Shown here piece by piece: positions 48,277-54,335 of a DNA stretch of 54,335 bases. The DNA is taken from the NCBI GenBank assembly GCA_904420205.1, contig CAJFUN010000037.1, positions 1-54,335 on the forward strand, given 5' to 3'. How positions within the stretch are numbered: the stretch's first letter is position 1; each line of letters begins with the position of its first letter. This DNA is from Candidatus Parachristensenella avicola (lineage in GTDB: Bacteria > Bacillota > Clostridia > Christensenellales > UMGS416). The notes under the pieces are model-generated. The model saw only the letters and a program-made list of their open reading frames with translations. It did no database searches and was not told the origin of the DNA. The position numbers and the translations under genes were made by a program.

Positions 48277-51200
48277 ATGACCCCGTTTACCCATCTTCAT
48301 GTGCATACGCAGTATAGCCTTTTAGACGGCGCGGCGCGCATTGACGAGCTATTGGATAAGTGCAAACAGGACGGCATGGACAGCTTGGCCATTACCGATC
48401 ACGGCGTCATGTATGGCGTGGTGGATTTCTATAAAGCGGCTAAGGCCAGGGGTATCCGGCCGATTATCGGCTGTGAAGTCTATGTGGCTCCGAGGACGCG
48501 AAAGGATATGCAGGCCCAGGATCGCGAGGCCGCGCATCTTGTGCTGCTTTGTGAAAATGAAGAGGGATATCTCAATCTCATCAAGATGGTATCCCTGGGC
48601 TTTACAGAAGGATTTTATTACCGGCCCAGGATCGACTATCCGCTTTTGAAACAGCACAGCGGCGGATTGATTGCGCTATCGGCGTGCCTTTCCGGCGACA
48701 TTCCCAAGCTTATCCTCCAGGGGCGCTATGACGAGGCCAAGGAGCTGGCCTTGCGGATGAAGGATATCTTTGGGCCCGAACGCTATTACCTAGAAATGCA
48801 GGACCATGGTATTCCGGAGCAAAGACAGGTTAACGCGGAACTGTTGCGCTTGTCCAAAGAGACGGGGATCGGGCTTGTAGCCACCAACGATGTGCACTAT
48901 GTGCACCAGGAGGACGCACAGGCTCAGGATATCTTGCTCTGCATCCAGACAGGCAAGACCGTAGACGATCAGGACCGCATGTCCATGACCGGCGATCAAT
49001 TCTATCTCAAATCCCCGGAAGAGATGGAGGCGATGTTCGGATGGTGCCCTGAAGCGCTGGCGAACACGGCGGCGATCGCCGCGCGTTGTCAGGTGGATTT
49101 TGAATTCGGCCATTTGCATCTGCCGGATTTCCCCACGCCGAACAATGAGGACCACGCGCAATACTTTCGGCGGCTCTGCTATGAGGGATTGGCGCAGCGT
49201 TATGATCCGATAACCCCGGAGATCCGCCAACGCATGGAATATGAGATCACCACCATCGAGCATATGGGCTATGTGGATTATTTCCTGATCGTATGGGATT
49301 TTATCCGCTTTGCCCGTTCCAAGCAGATCGAGGTAGGGCCGGGGAGAGGAAGCGGCGCCGGCTCCATCTGCGCCTATGCGCTGGCGATTACGGAAGTGGA
49401 TCCGATCCGTTACAGCCTGCTTTTTGAGCGCTTTCTCAATCCTGACCGGATCTCCATGCCGGATATTGATATTGACTTTTGCTATGAACGCCGCGGCGAA
49501 GTGATCGATTATGTCATTAAGAAATACGGTGCAGACCATGTTGCCCAGATCATTACCTTCGGCACCATGGCGGCGCGGGCGGTGATCCGGGATGTTGGGC
49601 GTGCGCTGAACATGGGCTATGGCGAGGTGGATGCGATCGCCAAAATGGTGCCCAATGAGCTGAATATCACGCTGCAGAAGGCGCTGGAAAAGAGCAGCGA
49701 CCTGCGGGAGAAGATCGCAGAAGATCCTGCTGCCGCCCGCCTGATGGAGTTGGCCCGTAAGCTGGAAGGTTTGCCTCGTCATGCATCTACCCACGCTGCG
49801 GGCGTAGTAATCTCGCAAAAGCCCCTGACGGAATATCTGCCCTTGGCGCGGAACGGACAGGTTACCACTACGCAGTTCCCCATGACTACGGTAGAGGAAC
49901 TGGGGCTTTTGAAGATGGACTTCCTGGGCCTGCGAACGCTGACGGTGATCCGCGACGCGGTGGATATGATTAACGCCTCCACCGGCGAGCAGGTGGATAT
50001 TCGGGCGCTGGATTTTGAGGATCCGGCCGTCTATGGAATCATCTCCGAAGGCGATACCGACGGCATATTCCAGCTGGAAGGCCAGGGCATGCGTAACTTC
50101 CTGCGGGAGCTTAAGCCCGACCGCTTTGAGGATATTATCGCTGGTATTTCGTTGTATCGCCCGGGCCCCATGGAGTATATTCCGAAGTATATTTGGGGAA
50201 AGAATCATCCCGATCAAGTGGTGTATGATCACCCGCTTATGGAGCGCTCGCTGGCAGTAACCTATGGGTGCATGGTCTATCAGGAGCAGGTTATGCAGAT
50301 CGTGCGGGATCTAGCGGGCTATTCCTTGGCGAGAAGCGACCTGGTCCGCAAGGCCATGTCCAAGAAAAAGCATGACGTCATGGTCAAGGAGCGCGAAATC
50401 TTCGTCCATGGACTGGTGGAAGACGGCCAGGTGACGATCCCCGGTTGCGTCCGCAACGGCGTACCGGAGACCACCGCGAACAAGATCTTTGATGATATGA
50501 TGGATTTTGCCAGCTATGCCTTTAATAAATCCCACGCCGCCGCTTATGCGGTAGTCGCTTACCGTACTGCATGGCTGAAAGTGCATCATCCCGTGGAGTT
50601 TATGGCCGCTACGCTGAACTCCGTGATGGGAAATACGCCGAAGGTAGCGCTGTATGTGGCCTATTGTCGCAAGCATGGAGCCCAACTGCTGCCGCCTAAT
50701 ATCAATCGTTCCGGCGTGCGCTTTACGGTGGAATCGGGCAATGTCCGTTTTGGACTGGCGGCTGTGCGGAACGTTGGAGAGCAGGCCGTCAAGGCCATCC
50801 TGCAGCAGCGAGAAGAAAAAGGACCTTATCAAGACCTATTCGATTTCCTGGAACGCGTCCCTGCAGACGTGGTCAATAAGCGCTTGGTGGAAAGCCTCAT
50901 TAAGGCTGGCGCTTTTGATCATATGGGTGCCAACCGCGCTCAGTACCTGCAGATCTATGAGCAAGCTATGGACAGCGCGGCTCAACAGGCAAAGCATAAC
51001 CTGGCGGGGCAGCTTTCCCTCTTTGATATGGGTGGCGGCTCGGATGATTTCAAGCCGCATCCGGATCTGCCGCAGGTGGAAGAGCTTCCTCAGCGGGCGC
51101 TATTGGCTATGGAAAAAGAGATGACCGGCATCTACATCAGCGGCCACCCGCTGGACGACTACCGCGAGCAGCTGGAACGTTTCCCCGTCAATTCGCTGCA

Positions 51201-51741
51201 CTTCTCTGAGCCAGAGGAGGGCGAAAGCACGCTGCACGACGGCCAAAATGTGACGCTGGCGGGCATTATCACGGAGCTGACGACCAAAGCCACGCGCAAT
51301 AACGATACCATGGCGTTCCTTACCTTGGATGATTTATATGGTTCGGTGGAGGCGCTTTTGTTCCCCGCTACGTTTAAGCGCTACCGTTCCATTCTCCGGC
51401 AGGATGAGCTGGTGGTTCTCCAGGGCCGGGCTAGTTTTCGGGAGGGCGAGGACGGCAAGCTCGTGGTGCAGAGCGCACAGCTTTTGCAAAAGCGCCAGCA
51501 GGTGGATAAGCTTTTCTTGAAGCAGTCGGTCAATACGCCGGAATTCGTCATGGAAGCGGTTAAGGGCGCGCTGCATAGCTCGCCTGGCGGTGTTGCGGTT
51601 TATCTGTTTGAGGAAGCGACCGGTAAAAAGTTCCTGATGGGAAAAGATTTGTGGGTTGACGCAACGCCAAGCCTGTTGGAAGAGCTGCGGGAATTGTTGG
51701 GCGCGGACTGCGTGAAGGTAGCGATGCGCGATTCGCTATAA
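48277..51741 (+). CDS. dnaE: DNA polymerase III subunit alpha
   Basis: A 1154-residue replicative polymerase of the DnaE type. The N-terminal PHP domain has HLHVHTQYSLLDGAARI and ITDHGVMYG; the palm carries GRGSGAGSICAYAL and the catalytic PDIDIDFCYERR (two aspartates near residues 395-399), then HASTHAAGVV, SLYRPGPMEYIP and FNKSHAAAYA in the fingers. Helix-hairpin-helix and a C-terminal OB fold (VTLAGIITELTTK, YGSVEALLFPATF) follow. No proofreading exonuclease is fused, separating it from PolC. GGGAGG lies upstream. The gene is followed by pfkA, as in many Clostridia. Confidence 0.96.
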   Translation: MTPFTHLHVHTQYSLLDGAARIDELLDKCKQDGMDSLAITDHGVMYGVVDFYKAAKARGIRPIIGCEVYVAPRTRKDMQAQDREAAHLVLLCENEEGYLNLIKMVSLGFTEGFYYRPRIDYPLLKQHSGGLIALSACLSGDIPKLILQGRYDEAKELALRMKDIFGPERYYLEMQDHGIPEQRQVNAELLRLSKETGIGLVATNDVHYVHQEDAQAQDILLCIQTGKTVDDQDRMSMTGDQFYLKSPEEMEAMFGWCPEALANTAAIAARCQVDFEFGHLHLPDFPTPNNEDHAQYFRRLCYEGLAQRYDPITPEIRQRMEYEITTIEHMGYVDYFLIVWDFIRFARSKQIEVGPGRGSGAGSICAYALAITEVDPIRYSLLFERFLNPDRISMPDIDIDFCYERRGEVIDYVIKKYGADHVAQIITFGTMAARAVIRDVGRALNMGYGEVDAIAKMVPNELNITLQKALEKSSDLREKIAEDPAAARLMELARKLEGLPRHASTHAAGVVISQKPLTEYLPLARNGQVTTTQFPMTTVEELGLLKMDFLGLRTLTVIRDAVDMINASTGEQVDIRALDFEDPAVYGIISEGDTDGIFQLEGQGMRNFLRELKPDRFEDIIAGISLYRPGPMEYIPKYIWGKNHPDQVVYDHPLMERSLAVTYGCMVYQEQVMQIVRDLAGYSLARSDLVRKAMSKKKHDVMVKEREIFVHGLVEDGQVTIPGCVRNGVPETTANKIFDDMMDFASYAFNKSHAAAYAVVAYRTAWLKVHHPVEFMAATLNSVMGNTPKVALYVAYCRKHGAQLLPPNINRSGVRFTVESGNVRFGLAAVRNVGEQAVKAILQQREEKGPYQDLFDFLERVPADVVNKRLVESLIKAGAFDHMGANRAQYLQIYEQAMDSAAQQAKHNLAGQLSLFDMGGGSDDFKPHPDLPQVEELPQRALLAMEKEMTGIYISGHPLDDYREQLERFPVNSLHFSEPEEGESTLHDGQNVTLAGIITELTTKATRNNDTMAFLTLDDLYGSVEALLFPATFKRYRSILRQDELVVLQGRASFREGEDGKLVVQSAQLLQKRQQVDKLFLKQSVNTPEFVMEAVKGALHSSPGGVAVYLFEEATGKKFLMGKDLWVDATPSLLEELRELLGADCVKVAMRDSL

Positions 51742-51776
51742 ATGGAAGAAACCCTCTGGAAGAAGTTGAGAAGATA

Positions 51777-51785
51777 TGATATACT
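51777..51785 (+). promoter_or_regulatory. Possible extended -10 promoter of pfkA
   Basis: TGATATACT (TGn-TATACT) lies in the 127-base gap between dnaE and pfkA; no good -35 is seen. Confidence 0.5.
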
Positions 51786-51868
51786 AATTTGGTACGCTAT
51801 ACTGGAGCAGAATAGGATGTTGTCCGGAATAGCGAAAAAGAGGATTTGTTCCATGAAGGAGAGGTTCC

Positions 51869-52861
51869 ATGAAAACAATTGGTATTCTGACCAGCGGCGG
51901 CGACGCCCCTGGCATGAACGCCATGATTTGGGCGGCGGTCAAAGCTTGCAACAGTCGTGGCATGAAGGTATATGGCATTAAAAACGGTTTCCAAGGCTTG
52001 TTGGATAAAGAGGTCTTTGAGCTAACGCCCGAGTCGGTAGAGGGCATTCTAGATCTGGGCGGCACCAAGCTGGGCACAGCCCGGTGCCAGGCTATGTATT
52101 CAGAAGAAGGGCGTGACGAAGCGGCCCAAGCCGTTCGGGAATGGGGAATGGAAGGCATCATTGTCGGCGGCGGCGATGGCTCCTTTATGGGGGCGCGCTG
52201 CCTGTCGGAGCGCGGTATCCCCACGGTAGGCATTCCCTGCACCATCGACAACGACCTGGGCTATACCGATAACACCATTGGCTTTGATACGGCCTGCAAT
52301 ACGGCGACCGACGCGATCATGAAAGTGCGCGATACCATGATGAGCCATAACCGCGTAGCCGTGGTCGAGGTGATGGGCCGTCACTGCGGCGACATCGCTT
52401 TGACGGTGGGCCTGGTTGCCGGCGCGGATTATATCCTGATCCCTGAGATCCAGTATGAGACGCAGTTCGATTTTGATAAGTTGGCCAAGCATCTCATGAA
52501 GCTAAAGGATCAAAAGCAGCGCTCCGGCCTTGTTGTGATTGCCGAGGGTGTGGAGTACGATGTGAAGATGCGGGCTTATGTGCTGCGCGACCGGTTGAAG
52601 GAGGCCACCAATCTGGATATTAAGGTTTCCGTGCTGGGGCATATGCAGCGCGGCGGCTATCCCACTGTGCGCGACCGCCGCTATGCCATGCAGATGACGG
52701 ACCGCGCCGTGCAGCTGCTGTATCGCAATATCGGCAATCGCGTTGTGGGCATCAAGAACAACCGCATCATCGACATGGACATTATGGAAGCGGCAGAAAT
52801 TAAAAAGACCCTGAATGTGGATCTCTATAATCTGGCGCTGAATCTTGGCAGCTCTAAATAA
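51869..52861 (+). CDS. pfkA: 6-phosphofructokinase, ATP type
   Basis: A 330-residue glycolytic kinase. ILTSGGDAPGMNA is the ATP loop, GGGDGSFMGA carries Asp103 and Gly104, TIDNDLGYTDNTIGFDTA the catalytic Asp127 region, VVEVMGRHCGDIAL the effector/substrate loop and GHMQRGGYPTVRDR the fructose-phosphate site. Gly104 marks it as ATP-dependent. The numbering matches E. coli PfkA, but residue 124, glycine in ATP enzymes and lysine in pyrophosphate enzymes, is cysteine (IPCTIDND). GGAG precedes the ATG by 7 bases. A terminator follows. Confidence 0.95.
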   Translation: MKTIGILTSGGDAPGMNAMIWAAVKACNSRGMKVYGIKNGFQGLLDKEVFELTPESVEGILDLGGTKLGTARCQAMYSEEGRDEAAQAVREWGMEGIIVGGGDGSFMGARCLSERGIPTVGIPCTIDNDLGYTDNTIGFDTACNTATDAIMKVRDTMMSHNRVAVVEVMGRHCGDIALTVGLVAGADYILIPEIQYETQFDFDKLAKHLMKLKDQKQRSGLVVIAEGVEYDVKMRAYVLRDRLKEATNLDIKVSVLGHMQRGGYPTVRDRRYAMQMTDRAVQLLYRNIGNRVVGIKNNRIIDMDIMEAAEIKKTLNVDLYNLALNLGSSK

Positions 52862-52872
52862 TACTGCATGGG

Positions 52873-52897
52873 AGCCGGGCTTGTCCCGGCTTCTTTT
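52873..52897 (+). terminator. Terminator of pfkA
   Basis: AGCCGGG and CCCGGCT flank a CTTGT loop, followed by a T-rich tract (TCTTTT), 11 bases past the pfkA stop. Confidence 0.85.
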
Positions 52898-52911
52898 GTA
52901 TGAGGGATAGG

Positions 52912-54335
52912 ATGAAGATCGAAAAAAATCGGGAATTGGACGTGCTGGTGGAGGATCTTTCGCCGCAGGCCCAGGGCGTGGCGAAGGCCGATGGCTTTGT
53001 GATCTTTGTGCCCGGCGGCCTGCCGGGGGAGCGGTGGCGCGTCAAGATCATCAAAGTGACGGCGCAGTATGCCGTCGGGCGGCCCCTGAAGCGGCTGGGC
53101 AAGCCCTGGGCGCACCGGGCAGAGCCGCCTTGCCCCTTGGCTACGGTCTGCGGCGGCTGCCAGCTGCAGCATATCGAGTATTCCCAGCAGCTCCAGTTGA
53201 AAGAAAACATGCTCACCGACTGCCTGAAGCGCATCGCGGGCGTTAAGGAGCCGCCGGTACGCCCGATCCTGGGCATGGAAGCGCCTTGGCGCTACCGGAA
53301 CAAAGGGCTTTTTCCCGTTGCCGCAGGCCCCCAGGGCCCCTGCGCTGGACTCTATGCCGAACGGAGCCACCGGGTCGTCGCTGCCGGGGATTGCCTGATC
53401 CAGAATGAGGACGCCGTGGCAGTTATGCGGGAAACGGTGGCATGGGCCCGGGAAAAGGGCGTTGAGCCCTATGATGAAGCGCAGCATGAAGGGGTGCTGC
53501 GCCATGTGATGGGCCGGACTACGACGTTGGGGGAGACGATGGCGGTCATCGTAACGCGCACCCGACAGCTGCCCCATGCCCAGTCGCTGGTGGAGCGGCT
53601 GCGGCGGAACATCCCTGGCCTTGTCAGCGTCTATCATAATATCAACGAACAGCGTACGAACGTGGCTTTGGGCCCGGAGAACCGGCTGATTTGGGGCCAG
53701 CCTGCCCTGCGGGAGCAGCTGGGTCCGGTATCCTTTATGCTCTCGCCCCAGTCGTTTTTCCAGGTGAACCCCACCCAAACGGTGAAGCTCTACGACCTGG
53801 CCGCCGAGGCTGCCGCCCTGCAGCCCGGGCAGGTGCTATATGACGCTTACTGTGGCGTGGGCACGATAGGCCAGTATCTGGCCTATGGCAAGGACGTCAG
53901 CCTTTATGGCGTCGAGGTGGTGGAGCAGGCGGTGGCCGACGCGCGGGCTAACGCAGTGCGTAACGGACTGGAAAAGGCGCAATATGCAGTCGGCGCAGCG
54001 GAGGAGGTTTTCCCCCGCTGGGCAGCCTTGGGCGTGCATCCCGATGTGGTGGTGGTCGACCCGCCCCGCAAGGGATGCCATCCCGCTTTCCTGGAGGCCC
54101 TGTGCAGCGCCGGCGCCTCCAGGATCGTATACGTTTCCTGTAACCCTGCCACCCTGGCCCGGGATGCGGCCCTGATCATGCAGGGCGGCTACAGCCTTGC
54201 ATGGGCGCGCCCGGTGGACATGTTCCCCCATACGACGGGGGTGGAGACTGTTGTCTTGCTTTCCAAGGGTGAGGTCGACTCGAAAAAGATTCGGGTTGAG
54301 TTCTCTTTGGAAGATATGGATATGTCGGAGTTCCA
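52912..54335 (+). CDS. rlmD: RlmD/RumA-type 23S rRNA (uracil-5-)-methyltransferase, cut by the window end
   Basis: An incomplete protein of at least 474 residues with no stop before the window edge. The N-terminal TRAM-like domain (about 1-60) is followed by a 4Fe-4S cluster site (PPCPLATVCGGCQLQH, with a fourth Cys in AAGDCLIQ), then SAM-binding FFQVN and LYDAYCGVGTIGQYLA, and the catalytic cysteine in VYVSCNPATLARD (near residue 409), with DMFPHTTGVETVVLLSKG closing the methyltransferase. Residues beyond about 450 (VDSKKIRVEFSLEDMDM) go past the usual end near VLL and start an extra C-terminal segment, truncated here. GAGGG/GGATAG precedes the ATG. Confidence 0.92.
   Translation, partial: MKIEKNRELDVLVEDLSPQAQGVAKADGFVIFVPGGLPGERWRVKIIKVTAQYAVGRPLKRLGKPWAHRAEPPCPLATVCGGCQLQHIEYSQQLQLKENMLTDCLKRIAGVKEPPVRPILGMEAPWRYRNKGLFPVAAGPQGPCAGLYAERSHRVVAAGDCLIQNEDAVAVMRETVAWAREKGVEPYDEAQHEGVLRHVMGRTTTLGETMAVIVTRTRQLPHAQSLVERLRRNIPGLVSVYHNINEQRTNVALGPENRLIWGQPALREQLGPVSFMLSPQSFFQVNPTQTVKLYDLAAEAAALQPGQVLYDAYCGVGTIGQYLAYGKDVSLYGVEVVEQAVADARANAVRNGLEKAQYAVGAAEEVFPRWAALGVHPDVVVVDPPRKGCHPAFLEALCSAGASRIVYVSCNPATLARDAALIMQGGYSLAWARPVDMFPHTTGVETVVLLSKGEVDSKKIRVEFSLEDMDMSEF

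Noticed and set aside
48790..50232. 480-codon open frame opposite dnaE
   Set aside because: Antisense shadow of conserved polymerase motifs, with no ribosome binding site.
1..54335. CRISPR arrays, tRNAs, rRNAs, transposases, prophage genes
   Set aside because: I looked for regularly spaced repeats, tRNA cloverleaf ends, and transposase or phage proteins and saw none.

Overview
The window looks like a chromosomal segment of a spore-forming, GC-rich member of the Clostridia. The evidence is indirect: gene orders typical of Firmicutes (murB-rapZ-yvcK-whiA-crh, dnaE-pfkA, uvrC-hprK), a lysine riboswitch ahead of dapA-dapB, an alpha/beta-type small acid-soluble spore protein with a sigma-G-like promoter, HPr kinase, and strong AGGAGG ribosome binding sites. 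I cannot name the genus. I saw no tRNA, rRNA, CRISPR array, insertion sequence or prophage.

Layout. 1-2.8 kb (minus): a nitroreductase and a GH36 alpha-galactosidase. 2.95-11.2 kb (plus): one giant gene for a cyclic beta-1,2-glucan synthase-like enzyme. 11.3-15.6 kb (minus): a cupin-domain XRE regulator followed by potA-potB-potC-potD for polyamine uptake, with a promoter and three evenly spaced half-sites in front. 15.9-18.4 kb (minus): lysine riboswitch, dapA and a dapB with an extra C-terminal domain. 18.4-22.4 kb (plus): a DUF624 membrane protein, the spore protein, a methyltransferase, a metallo-beta-lactamase-fold hydrolase and a CobW-family GTPase. 22.4-26.4 kb: L-fucose isomerase diverging from a large orphan solute-binding lipoprotein across an AT-rich control region. 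26.6-30.5 kb (plus): DUF5685 protein, J-domain protein with a cysteine-rich tail, membrane protein and flavoprotein. 30.6-37.1 kb (plus): a cell-envelope cluster of FHA, FtsW/RodA, PBP, MoxR, DUF58 and DUF4129 proteins. 37.1-41 kb (plus): uvrC, hprK and a ROK glucokinase. 41-43.8 kb (plus): nucleoside hydrolase, a decayed frameshifted reading frame, and a membrane-anchored solute-binding-like protein. 43.8-48.2 kb (plus): murB-rapZ-yvcK-whiA-crh. 48.3-54.3 kb (plus): dnaE, pfkA and an RlmD-type rRNA methyltransferase cut by the window end.

How the parts connect. HprK (39.0 kb) would phosphorylate Ser46 of the Crh-like protein at 48.0 kb, which has Ala where HPr has its catalytic His15, so it can only be regulatory. 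Together with YvcK, RapZ, glucokinase and PfkA this gives a dense set of carbon-flow control genes. The envelope is represented by MurB, FtsW/PBP, MoxR-DUF58-DUF4129, meso-diaminopimelate/lysine synthesis and the glucan synthase.

Most notable observations: whiA appears to start at an AUA codon with an ideal ribosome binding site and a promoter placed so that the only upstream ATG is not transcribed; DapB carries an ACT-like C-terminal extension; the polyamine operon has an 11-bp-phased triple operator; the spore-protein gene has a near-consensus sigma-G promoter; and the DUF5685/J-domain/membrane-protein unit is an uncharacterised module. No wholly new mobile or defence system was found.
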